A stretch of DNA of 64,000 bases from DASXKD01 sp963707905 (lineage in GTDB: Bacteria; Actinomycetota; Actinomycetes; Streptosporangiales; Streptosporangiaceae), in the NCBI GenBank assembly GCA_963707905.1, contig CAVPSA010000028.1, forward strand, positions 184,710 through 248,709. Direction: 5' to 3'. Within the stretch, counting starts at the first letter, position 1. Each line of letters opens with the position of its first letter. Made by a program: the position numbers and the translations under genes. The notes under the pieces were generated by a model. That model saw nothing but the letters and a program-made list of their open reading frames with translations, searched no databases and had not been told where the DNA came from. Below are positions 37,938-47,857 of the stretch, one piece after another.

Positions 37938-37983
37938 TGATCATGGGGATCTGGCCCATGGGTGGGCCACATCCCCATGATCA
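37938..37983. promoter_or_regulatory. Nested inverted repeat in the aminotransferase/PucR promoter region
   Basis: TGATCATGGGGAT (37938-37950) is the exact reverse complement of ATCCCCATGATCA (37971-37983). Inside are GGCCC (37953-37957) and GGGCC (37964-37968). It lies between the divergent aminotransferase and regulator starts. It may be the regulator's operator, or a dispersed hairpin element. Confidence 0.5.
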
Positions 37984-38018
37984 CGAACCGGCGGGGGCAG
38001 GGGCCGGGAGGGGCGGGG

Positions 38019-39701
38019 ATGCTGCCGACGGTGGCGGAGGTGCTCGCGCTGGAGGCGGTGCGGCGCGGGCAGCCGCGGGTGGTGGCCGGGGCGCACCGGC
38101 TGGACACCCCGGTGCGGTGGGTGCACGCGATCGAGTTCGCCGACGCGGCCCGGTTGCTGCGCGGCGGCGAACTGGTGCTGGCCACCGGGATCGCGCTGCC
38201 CGACGAGGGCGCGCTGCTTGACGCCTACGTCGCCGACCTCGCTTCGGTGGGGGTGGCCGCGCTCGCGGTGGAACTCGGCCGCCGGTACACCGGCGGGCTG
38301 CCGGCGGGCTTCGTCGCAGCCGCGGAGTCGCACGGGCTGCCGCTGATCGTGTTCGGCCGGGAGGTCCCGTTCGTCGAGATCACCGAGGCGGTGCACGCGC
38401 GGATCATCGACGACCAACTGGACCAGTTGCGCGCCTCGGCGCGGTTGCATGAGGTGTTCACCGACCTTGCCGTGGCGGGCGCCGGTCCCGGAGAGATCCT
38501 CCGGCAGGCGGCCCTGCTGGCGGGCCGCCCGGTGATCCTGGCGGACCTGTCGCATCGCGTGCTGGCCTGCGAGCCGGCCGGGGCCGATCCCGCGGCGCTG
38601 CTCGACGGCTTCGAGGCCAGGTCCCGCGCCGTCGTGCTGGCCGAGCGAACCGGTTACGACGAGCCGTCCGGCTGGCTGGTCACCGTGGCGGGCGCCCGGG
38701 GCGAGGACTGGGGCCGGGTCATCCTGGCCTGCGGCGGGCCCCCGGCGCCCGGCGACCAGGTGCTGGTGGAGCGCACCGCCACCGCGCTCGCACTGGCCCG
38801 GCTGCTGACCCGCCAGCACGAGAGCCTGGAACGGCAGGCACACACCTCGCTGATCGGCGCGATCGTGGCCGGGGCGTACGCCGACCCGGACGAGGCGGCG
38901 GCGCGGGCCCGGGCCCTGGGCGTCCAGGTCACCGGGCGGCAACTGGTCACCCTGGTGGTCGGTTTCCGCCAGGGCGGCCGCGGGCTGCCCGCCCACGCCC
39001 GGATGCTCGAGGTGGCCGACGCGCTCGCCGACGCGTGCCGCCGGGAGCGGCTGCCCGCGCTGGTCGGCTCGCTTGGCGAGGCCGGGGTCGGCGCCCTGCT
39101 GTCGGCCGACCGCGGGGCGGATGCCGACGCGGTGCTGACCGCGATCTGCGCCGCGGCCAGGCAGCGGCTGCCCGGCGGTGACGCGGTGATCGGGGCCGGA
39201 TCGTCGGCGGGCTCCCTCGCCGAGGCGCGCCGGTCGCTGCTGGAGGCACAGCAGGTCGCCGACGCCGCGGCCGCCTCGCCGTCGGCGGGCCGGGGCCGGC
39301 CCTACTACCGGCTCGCCGACCTGCGGCTGCGCGGCCTGCTGCACCTGCTCGGCGACGACGCCCGGCTGGCCACGTTCGTGGAGCGGGAACTCGGCCCGCT
39401 GATCGCCCACGACCAGGCGCACGGCACCGGGCTGACCAAGGTGCTCGGCGCCTACCTGGCCGAGGGCGGCAACAAGGCGGCCGCGGCGGGCCGGGCGCAC
39501 CTGGCCCGGCCCACCTTCTACGAGCGGCTGCGGCTCATCGAGCGGATCCTCGGGGTGAGCCTGGACTCGGCCGAGTCGCGGACCTCACTGCACGTCGCCT
39601 TGCTCGCGTTCCTGAGCGTCAGCGCCTGGCGCGCAGGCTCAGGCCCGGATCAGGGGATCTCGGCGTCCAGGCCGGGCAGGGTGAACTCGCCGCCGAGGTA
39701 G
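38019..39701 (+). CDS. PucR family transcriptional regulator
   Basis: A 560-residue regulator. The N-terminal PucR domain (residues 1-120) reads MLPTVAEVLALEAVRRGQPR and VRWVHAIEFADAARLLRGGE. A central GGDEF-like/CdaR segment follows. The C-terminal PucR helix-turn-helix has TKVLGAYLAEGGNKAAAAGR and LARPTFYERLRLIERILGV. ATG 38019 has GGGAGG a few bases upstream. The gene is divergent from the aminotransferase-mmsA operon, which it probably controls; PucR relatives respond to purine, pyrimidine or GABA-type nitrogen compounds. The 3' end overlaps the convergent epimerase-like gene by 52 bases. Confidence 0.88.
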   Translation: MLPTVAEVLALEAVRRGQPRVVAGAHRLDTPVRWVHAIEFADAARLLRGGELVLATGIALPDEGALLDAYVADLASVGVAALAVELGRRYTGGLPAGFVAAAESHGLPLIVFGREVPFVEITEAVHARIIDDQLDQLRASARLHEVFTDLAVAGAGPGEILRQAALLAGRPVILADLSHRVLACEPAGADPAALLDGFEARSRAVVLAERTGYDEPSGWLVTVAGARGEDWGRVILACGGPPAPGDQVLVERTATALALARLLTRQHESLERQAHTSLIGAIVAGAYADPDEAAARARALGVQVTGRQLVTLVVGFRQGGRGLPAHARMLEVADALADACRRERLPALVGSLGEAGVGALLSADRGADADAVLTAICAAARQRLPGGDAVIGAGSSAGSLAEARRSLLEAQQVADAAAASPSAGRGRPYYRLADLRLRGLLHLLGDDARLATFVERELGPLIAHDQAHGTGLTKVLGAYLAEGGNKAAAAGRAHLARPTFYERLRLIERILGVSLDSAESRTSLHVALLAFLSVSAWRAGSGPDQGISASRPGRVNSPPR

Positions 39702-40465
39702 CGGAATACCGGGTCGGCGGGATCGGGCTCGCCGAACTCGGCGATCACCTCGTCGCGGAGTGACTCGGCATCGTCCTGGGCGGTGTAGCCGAGCGCCTCC
39801 GCCTCCCCCAGGCTGACCCAGCCGCCGCGGGTATTGGCCGAGACCCCGAAGACCACCCGGAACCCAGGGTCCGGCGTGGCCAGGCAGGCCTCGAACAGCC
39901 GCCCGGCGTCATCGGGCGACAGCCAGGTGGACAGCGACCGCGCGCTGCGTGGCTTCTCGAAGCAGCTCAGGATGCGGATGCAGATGGTGTCCAGGCCGTA
40001 CCTGTAGTGGTACAGCGCGGCCAGCCCCTCGCCGGTCACCTTGGCCACGCCGTAGTAGGTGTCGGGTGCGGGGAACGCGTAGTCGGGCACCGGGAAGCTC
40101 TCCCGCGGCGAGAACCCGACCGCGTGGTTGGACGACGCGAAGATCACCCGCGGCACGCCCGCCCGGCGCGCCGCCTCGAATGCCACATACGTGCCCTGGA
40201 TGTTGAGCTGGAGGATCTCCTCCCAGGAGGCCTCGCCGGAGATGCTCGCCAGGTGGATAACGGCCGACGTGCCGCGGCAGGCGGCGGTCATCGCGTCCAT
40301 GTCGGTGACCGAGGCGCGGATCACCTCCTCGGCCGGCCCGGCGGTCATATCGGCGATGTCCAGCAGGCGCAGGGTCCGGCCCGGGCGGGCCAGCCGCGGG
40401 CGCAGCATGGTCCCGATCCCGCCGGCCGCCCCGGTGATGAGGATCGTCGGCACGCCAGCCAACAT
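39650..40465 (-). CDS. NAD-dependent epimerase/dehydratase family, uronate dehydrogenase-like
   Basis: A 271-residue extended SDR with nucleotide-binding LITGAAGGIGTML, the SSNHAVGF segment typical of uronate dehydrogenases, catalytic YYGVAKVTGE and SWLSPDD-like LSTWLSPDDAGRLFEA. Uronate dehydrogenases oxidise D-glucuronate or D-galacturonate to aldarolactones. It lies 96 bases after the IlvD-like dehydratase, in line with a sugar-acid oxidation operon. Other sugar dehydrogenase activities cannot be excluded. Confidence 0.83.
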   Translation of the reverse strand: MLAGVPTILITGAAGGIGTMLRPRLARPGRTLRLLDIADMTAGPAEEVIRASVTDMDAMTAACRGTSAVIHLASISGEASWEEILQLNIQGTYVAFEAARRAGVPRVIFASSNHAVGFSPRESFPVPDYAFPAPDTYYGVAKVTGEGLAALYHYRYGLDTICIRILSCFEKPRSARSLSTWLSPDDAGRLFEACLATPDPGFRVVFGVSANTRGGWVSLGEAEALGYTAQDDAESLRDEVIAEFGEPDPADPVFRYLGGEFTLPGLDAEIP

Positions 40466-40486
40466 TACGCGGTCGCCCCGGACCGC

Positions 40487-40520
40487 CCGGCGCAGGCCCG
40501 CGGCCGGCGCAGGCCCGCGG
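40487..40520. repeat. Two tandem 17-bp units
   Basis: CCGGCGCAGGCCCGCGG occurs at 40487-40503 and again at 40504-40520 without a spacer. It lies between the dehydratase stop and the epimerase-like start. A short GC-rich duplication with no visible coding role. Confidence 0.75.
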
Positions 40521-40561
40521 CCGGTGCGGCGGCGCCCGTGGCCGAGCGCGGCCAGCGCGGG

Positions 40562-42298
<1,737 letters not shown>

Positions 42299-42302
<4 letters not shown>

Positions 42303-43261
42303 CGGTTCTCCTCGCCCGGGGACAGGCCCCAACCCTCGAGGATCCCGGTGATCTGGGCCCGCACGTCCTCGGAGACCCGGTGACTGGGCGGGCGCACGTC
42401 CGGCCGGCACAGCCCGAGCTGGGCGAGTGCCTCCTTGACCACGCTCACGTTGTCCGCGGAGGAGTCGGCGGCGCGCAGTTCCTCGAAGGGGCGGCAGTCC
42501 TCCCACGCCTTCATGGCACCGGCCGTGTCCCCGCCGCGCAGCGATTCCAGCATCGAAAGCGCCAGCCCCGGCGCCACGTTCACCAGCCCGGAGGTGAACC
42601 CGCGCGCACCCGCGGTCCAGCAGGCCGGCGCGGTCAGCTCGGCCAGCCCGGCCAGCCAGGTGAACCGGTCGAGCCCTGCGTCCCTGGCGACCGCGGCGAA
42701 CAGGACTGGATCCCTGATGCCGTACTTGACCGCTATCACGTTGGGACACAGGTCGCCGAGCAGCCGGATGTGCCGTGCCCCGATCCGCGGATCCCGTATG
42801 TAGAGCACCACGCCCAGGTCGGGCAGTGCCCCGGCGATGGCCCGGTGGTACTCCAGCCAGCCCGCCGCCGACACGTACGGGCCGACCGGCTGGTGCACCA
42901 TGATCATGCGCACGCCGTTGTCGCGGGCGTGCCGCCCCGCCTCGATCGCGCCGGGCAGGTCGTGCCCGACTCCGGCCAGCACGTCAGCGGGCCCGTCGCC
43001 GCCGTTGCCGGCGGCAGCCGCCACGGCCGCCGCGGCGGACTCGGTCGCGCGCCGCGCCTCCGCGGCGGTGAGCGCGTAGAACTCGCCGGTGTTCCCGTTC
43101 GGCGTGACCAGCCGGACGCCCGCGTCCACCATGCGCCGGATCACCCGGCCGTGGGCGTCCCAGTCGACCTGGCCATCCGGCCCGAACGGAGTCACCGGGA
43201 TCGCCGCCACGGTCGCCAGCGCGCTGCGAAGCTGATCGGCGTTGCCAAGGTCGAGGGTCAT
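42299..43261 (-). CDS. DapA superfamily lyase, 5-dehydro-4-deoxyglucarate dehydratase-like
   Basis: A 320-residue TIM-barrel protein: AIPVTPFGPDGQVDWDAHGR, TPNGNTGEFYALTAAEARR (modified GxxGE loop) and a likely Schiff-base Lys in NVIAVKYGIRDP. This branch includes KdgD (to 2-oxoglutarate semialdehyde) and 2-keto-3-deoxy-pentonate dehydratases. ATG 43261 has GGAAGGA six bases upstream; ATG 43267 abuts that site. It is coupled to the IlvD-like gene by a 4-base overlap, so the pair should convert an aldonate or aldarate through its 2-keto-3-deoxy acid. Confidence 0.85.
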
Positions 43262-43390
43262 GGGCATTCCTTCCGGCGGGCCGCTGCTGTCCACGCTAAG
43301 GAGAGCACCCTCATTCGAGCAAACCCGCGGCGGCCGCCGATGGCCAGGCCCAGTCCCCTTTTACCTGCGCTACGACGGCCGGGGCCGGCG

Positions 43391-44845
43391 TCATCCGCCC
43401 AGATAGCTCATTACGTGCTTGATACGCGTGTAGTCCTCGAACCCGTACATCGACAGGTCCTTGCCGTACCCGGAGTGCTTGAATCCGCCGTGCGGCATCT
43501 CGGACACGAACGGGAGGTGGGTGTTGATCCAGACCGCACCGAAGTCCAGCAGCCTGGCCATCCGCATCGCCCGGCCGTGGTCGCGGGTCCACACGCTGGC
43601 GGCCAGCCCGTACTTGACCCCGTTCGCCCAGCGCAGCGCCTCGTTCTCGGCGGTGAAGCGCTGCACGGTGATGACCGGGCCGAAGATCTCTTCCTGGATC
43701 ATCTCGTCGTTCTGGCGCAGCCCGGCCACGACGGTGGGCGCGAAACAGTAGCCGCGCTCCCCCACGTGGGTGCCGCCGGCGACGATCCGCGCGTGTGCCG
43801 GGCGGCGGGCCAGGAAGCCCTCCACCCGGGCGAGCTGCGCCGGGTTGTTCAGCGGGCCGTAGTCCGCGTCCGGCACGTCGAGGCCGCCCACGGTGGTCTT
43901 GGCCGCCTGCTGCGCGAGGGCGTCGGTGAGGTCCCCGGCGATGCCGGGGCCGGCCAGCACCCGGGTGGCCGCGGTGCAGTCCTGGCCGGCGTTGAAGAAC
44001 GCGGCCGGGGCGATGCCGGCCGCGGTGGCCGCCACGTCGGCGTCGTCGAAGACGATCACCGGCGCCTTGCCGCCGAGTTCCAGGTGCACCCGCTTCAGGC
44101 CGTCGGCCGCGGCCCTGGCAACCTCCATGCCGGCCCGTACCGAGCCGGTGATCGACACCATCCGCGGTATGTCGTGCGAGACCAGCGCCCGGCCGGTCGC
44201 CGCGGTGCCGCAGATCACGTTGAACACGCCGGGCGGCAGGAAGCTGGCCGCGATCTCGGCCAGCAGCAATGTGCTCACCGGGGTGGTGTCGGAGGGCTTG
44301 AGCACGACCGTGTTCCCGGCGGCGATCGCCGGGGCGAACTTCCACACGGCCATCATCATCGGGTAGTTCCAGGGCGTGACCTGGGCGCACACCCCCACCG
44401 GCTCACGGCGCAGCACCGAGGTGTGCCCGGTCAGGTACTCGCCGGCCGAGGTGCCCTGCAGGCTCCGGGCCGCACCGGCGAAGAACCGCAGTTCATCCAC
44501 CAGGGGCGGGATCTCCTCGGCCATGGTGACGCCCACCGGCTTGCCGGTGTTGCGGCATTCCGCGGCGACGATCTCCCCGGCCCTGGCCTGCACCGCGTCC
44601 GCCATCCGCAGCAGCGCCAGGCTGCGCTCGGCCGGGGTGGTATCCCGCCAGGCCCCGAACGCGCCCGCCGCGGCGCGCAGCGCGGCCTCGACGTCGGCCG
44701 GGCCGGACACCGGAGCCCGCGCGTACTCCTCGCCCGTGCTGGGATCCACCACCGCGCTCGTCTGGCTGGCGGTGGCGGCGGCATACTCGCCGTTGACGAA
44801 GTTATTGAGTACCGCAGAGACCACAGCCCCGACCCTGGCAGACAA
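43391..44845 (-). CDS. Gamma-aminobutyraldehyde dehydrogenase-type aldehyde dehydrogenase
   Basis: A 484-residue NAD-dependent aldehyde dehydrogenase with VTPWNYPMMMAVWKFAPAIA, catalytic Glu in VHLELGGKAPVIVFDDAD and catalytic Cys in FFNAGQDCTAATRV. The sequence matches PatD/PuuC-like aminobutyraldehyde dehydrogenases. It is divergent from the Lrp-type regulator and aminotransferase at 44951-46863, a set like actinobacterial polyamine-use clusters. It is also 129 bases upstream of the sugar-acid operon on the same strand, so it could alternatively oxidise 2-oxoglutarate semialdehyde for that pathway. Confidence 0.87.
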   Translation of the reverse strand: MSARVGAVVSAVLNNFVNGEYAAATASQTSAVVDPSTGEEYARAPVSGPADVEAALRAAAGAFGAWRDTTPAERSLALLRMADAVQARAGEIVAAECRNTGKPVGVTMAEEIPPLVDELRFFAGAARSLQGTSAGEYLTGHTSVLRREPVGVCAQVTPWNYPMMMAVWKFAPAIAAGNTVVLKPSDTTPVSTLLLAEIAASFLPPGVFNVICGTAATGRALVSHDIPRMVSITGSVRAGMEVARAAADGLKRVHLELGGKAPVIVFDDADVAATAAGIAPAAFFNAGQDCTAATRVLAGPGIAGDLTDALAQQAAKTTVGGLDVPDADYGPLNNPAQLARVEGFLARRPAHARIVAGGTHVGERGYCFAPTVVAGLRQNDEMIQEEIFGPVITVQRFTAENEALRWANGVKYGLAASVWTRDHGRAMRMARLLDFGAVWINTHLPFVSEMPHGGFKHSGYGKDLSMYGFEDYTRIKHVMSYLGG

Positions 44846-44950
44846 TCGAACCGTTCACAAGTGATTCCGTAGCAGATAGCATTAGTTTCTACTAAATCAG
44901 TTGACAGAGTCCCGGGGCATGACACGATTGCCTTGCGAAGGAGGCGACGC

Positions 44951-45475
44951 ATGGCTCACACGCCCGGGACTGCCGTCATCCCCGTCGCGGCAGGACGGCG
45001 CGGCCGGGCCCGCCGCCCCGACTCAGCCCGCGTGGTGCTCGATGACGTTTCCAAGCTCATCATCGAGCAACTGCAGCAGGATGGACGGCGGTCCTACGCG
45101 GCGATCGGCAAGGCCGTGGGGCTGTCCGAGGCCGCGGTGCGGCAGCGCGTGCAGCGGCTCATCGACGGCGGTGTCATGCAGATCGTCGCCGTGACCGATC
45201 CTATGACGCTGGGTTTCCGCCGGCAGACCATGATCGGGATTAAATGCGAAGGTGACCTCGAGCGGGTTGCCGACCATCTCGCGCACATGGACGAGATCGA
45301 CTACGTGGTGATCACCTCAGGCTCATTCGACATCCTCGTCGAGGTGGTCTGTGAGGACGACGACCACCTGCTGGAGATACTCAGCCGGGTGCGCGGCGTG
45401 CCGAGCGTCACCAGCACCGAGACCTTCGTCTACCTCAAACTCCGTAAGCAGACCTACAGCTGGGGGACCCGATGA
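44951..45475 (+). CDS. Lrp/AsnC family transcriptional regulator
   Basis: A 174-residue regulator. After a basic N-terminal tail, the helix-turn-helix reads VSKLIIEQLQQDGRRSYAAI and GLSEAAVRQRVQRLIDGG, followed by the RAM effector domain (TLGFRRQTMIGIKCEGDLER, then VVITSGSFDILVEVVCEDD). ATG 44951 has AAGGAGG about 7 bases upstream. Its stop overlaps the next aminotransferase (ATGA). It probably regulates that gene and the divergent aminobutyraldehyde dehydrogenase in response to an amino compound. Confidence 0.92.
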   Translation: MAHTPGTAVIPVAAGRRGRARRPDSARVVLDDVSKLIIEQLQQDGRRSYAAIGKAVGLSEAAVRQRVQRLIDGGVMQIVAVTDPMTLGFRRQTMIGIKCEGDLERVADHLAHMDEIDYVVITSGSFDILVEVVCEDDDHLLEILSRVRGVPSVTSTETFVYLKLRKQTYSWGTR

Positions 45476-46863
45476 CCAGTGACCACGCCGCCGACATCAG
45501 CTCCGACTCGCTGGAGGCCAGGGCGCGCCGGCACCTGTGGCTGCACTTCACCCGGATGTCGTCCTACCAGGGCAACGACGTACCGGTGATCGTGCGCGGA
45601 TCCGGCCCGTACGTCTACGACACCCGGGGCAGGCGCTATCTGGACGGCCTGTCGGGCCTGTTCGTCAGCCAGATCGGGCACGGCCGGGCCGAGATCGCCG
45701 AGGCGGGTGCCCGCCAGGCCGCCGAGCTCGCCTACTTCCCGCTCTGGTCCTACGCCCACCCGCGGGCCATCGAGCTTGCCGAGCGGCTGGCCCACCTCGC
45801 CCCCGGCGACCTCGACCGGGTCTTCTTCACCACCAGCGGCTCCGAGGCCGTCGAGTCTGCGTGGAAGATGGCCAAGCAGTACTTCAAGACCATCGGGCAG
45901 CCCGGCAGGTACAAGGTGCTCAGCCGGGAGATCGCCTACCACGGCACGTCCATGGGCGCGCTCGCGATCACCGGGCTGCCGGACATCAAGACGCCGTTCG
46001 AGCCGCTGCCGGCCGGCGGGGTGCGGGTGCCCAACACCAACTTCTACCGTGCCCCGGGCTTCGTCGCCGACGACGTGACCGCCTTCGGCCGGTGGGCCGC
46101 GGACGAGATCGAGCGCGCGATCCTCCGTGAGGGCCCGGAGTCGGTGGCCGCCGTCTTCCTGGAGCCGGTGCAGAACTCCGGTGGCTGCTTCCCGCCGCCG
46201 CCCGGCTACTTCGCCCGGGTGCGGGAGATCTGTGACCGCTACGGGGTGCTGCTGGTCTCCGACGAGGTCATCTGCGCCTTCGGCCGGGTGGGCTACTACT
46301 TCGGCTCGCAGCGCTACGGCTACCAGCCGGACGTGATCACCTTCGCCAAGGGGGTCACCTCCGGGTACGCACCGCTCGGCGGCATGATCGTGCGCGACCG
46401 GCTGATGGAGCCGTTCACCGACGGGTCCGCGACCTTCCTGCACGGGATCACGTTCGCCGGCCACCCGGTGTCGGCCGCCGTAGCGCTCGCCAACCTCGAC
46501 GTGTTCGAGAAGGAAGACCTGCTCGGCAACGTCCGGGCGAACGAGGACGCGTTCCGCGGCACCCTGGAGAAACTGAACGACCTGCCCATCGTGGGGGACG
46601 TGCGCGGCGACGGCTACTTCTACGGCATCGAGATGGTGAAGGAGAAGTCGACCCGGGAGACGTTCACCGACGAGGAATCGGAGCGGCTGCTGCGCGGCTT
46701 CCTGTCGCACGCCCTGTACGACGCCGGGCTGATCTGCCGTGCCGACGACCGCGGCGACCCGGTCATCCAGCTCGCCCCACCGCTGACCTGCACCCAGGAG
46801 CACTTCGACGAGATGGAGCAGATCCTGCGCAGCGTGCTCACCGAGGCCTGGAAGCTGATCTGA
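45472..46863 (+). CDS. Class III aminotransferase (polyamine/omega-amino acid type)
   Basis: A 463-residue PLP enzyme: RYLDGLSGLFVSQIGHGRAE, FFTTSGSEAVESAWKMAKQY, AYHGTSMGALAITG, DEVICAFGRVGYYFG and PLP-Lys in TFAKGVTSGYAPLGGMIV. Relatives include putrescine/cadaverine-pyruvate and taurine-pyruvate aminotransferases. Coupled to the Lrp regulator by a 4-base overlap and opposite an aminobutyraldehyde dehydrogenase, it likely removes the amino group of putrescine or a similar amine. The 3' end overlaps the convergent RlpA-like gene by 26 bases. Confidence 0.9.
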   Translation: MTSDHAADISSDSLEARARRHLWLHFTRMSSYQGNDVPVIVRGSGPYVYDTRGRRYLDGLSGLFVSQIGHGRAEIAEAGARQAAELAYFPLWSYAHPRAIELAERLAHLAPGDLDRVFFTTSGSEAVESAWKMAKQYFKTIGQPGRYKVLSREIAYHGTSMGALAITGLPDIKTPFEPLPAGGVRVPNTNFYRAPGFVADDVTAFGRWAADEIERAILREGPESVAAVFLEPVQNSGGCFPPPPGYFARVREICDRYGVLLVSDEVICAFGRVGYYFGSQRYGYQPDVITFAKGVTSGYAPLGGMIVRDRLMEPFTDGSATFLHGITFAGHPVSAAVALANLDVFEKEDLLGNVRANEDAFRGTLEKLNDLPIVGDVRGDGYFYGIEMVKEKSTRETFTDEESERLLRGFLSHALYDAGLICRADDRGDPVIQLAPPLTCTQEHFDEMEQILRSVLTEAWKLI

Positions 46864-47731
46864 GCACGGGCCGGTGCCCGTGGCCGTACATCCACATGCG
46901 GGTACGGATCACCCGGCCGGAGCGGAGCGTGACCCGCGGGATCACGACCTGGTGACCGCGGGTGTCGGTGATCCGGATGTTGAACGGCCCCGGGCCCAGG
47001 TGACCGCCGGCCACCCAGATGCCGTTGGCGTTCAGCCTGAGCTGCTGCCAGGTGGGCGCCCGCGTGCCGGGCGTGGCGACCGCCACCATGGCCAGCGCGT
47101 TGCCGTGCCGGCGAACCTGGAGCGTGGGCAGGCCGGTGCGGGTCTGGCCCATCCGCAGGATCAGCGGGCCGGGCAGCGGCGGGTCGTCCACCGGCCAGAA
47201 CCTGACCCTGGCGGAGCCGGGCCCCGGGTCGGCGATTCGGGTGAACGCGGCGCGGCTGAGGTCGATCATGTCGGCGGCACAACCCGGGCACAGGTCGACG
47301 ACCTCGGCCCGCACCTGGCCACGGGGACCCTGCACGGTGAGATAGCTGCCGCAGGCAGCGCTGCGGCCGAACCGCTCCGGCGGCAGGCTCACATAGCGCC
47401 CGCCTGAGGGAAACGGGCCGAGCGAGCAACTGCCCGCCGCATCGCCGGGGTCATAGAACACCGCCACGGCGGACGTCCCCGCCAGGTAACTGCCGCTGCC
47501 CGGGCCTCCGGCGGCGCGCCGGCCCGGCGGCGCACCGCTTCCCCGCCCGGTGCCCGGGCCGCTTGCCCGCGGGCCGCTGGCCGGCGCCGGGGCGGTTGCC
47601 CGCGTCGGGCGACCCGTGGGCCCGCCGATCGCCGCGCCCGCCGCGACGCCAGCCAGCATCACCACCGCGCACAGTGCGCCGCCCAGCCAGATCCAGTTCC
47701 CGCGCGCGGGCTTGCGGGCTAACGTCGGCAT
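46838..47731 (-). CDS. Secreted expansin/RlpA-like double-psi beta-barrel protein
   Basis: A 297-residue exported protein. A membrane/signal segment (about 14-36, WIWLGGALCAVVMLAGVAAG) is followed by a Pro/Gly/Ala-rich linker to about 80. A double-psi barrel domain follows: SCSLGPFPSGGRYVSLPPER, CGSYLTVQGPRGQVRAEVVD, LCPGCAADMIDLSRAAFTRI. The C-terminal half resembles the carbohydrate-binding domain of bacterial expansins. Such proteins loosen polysaccharide contacts in cell walls. ATG 47731 follows GGGGAGGGG; ATG 47749 is less well placed. Confidence 0.84.
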   Translation of the reverse strand: MPTLARKPARGNWIWLGGALCAVVMLAGVAAGAAIGGPTGRPTRATAPAPASGPRASGPGTGRGSGAPPGRRAAGGPGSGSYLAGTSAVAVFYDPGDAAGSCSLGPFPSGGRYVSLPPERFGRSAACGSYLTVQGPRGQVRAEVVDLCPGCAADMIDLSRAAFTRIADPGPGSARVRFWPVDDPPLPGPLILRMGQTRTGLPTLQVRRHGNALAMVAVATPGTRAPTWQQLRLNANGIWVAGGHLGPGPFNIRITDTRGHQVVIPRVTLRSGRVIRTRMWMYGHGHRPVLRSASRPR

Positions 47732-47857
47732 ACCCCTCCCCGAGAGCAACTCCCCCGGCCTCCTGTCAGATATAAGCCCACCAGGCGCGATTGCGCATAG
47801 GAGTTAATCAATTACACACAGTTGAAGTTGCGCCGGCCCGGTGCTGCGGATGGGCGA

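Noticed and set aside
42380..44872. An 830-codon open frame on the plus strand
   Set aside because: It is antisense to the DapA-like and aldehyde dehydrogenase genes, is rich in Gly/Arg/His/Pro and matches no family; it is a high-GC shadow frame.
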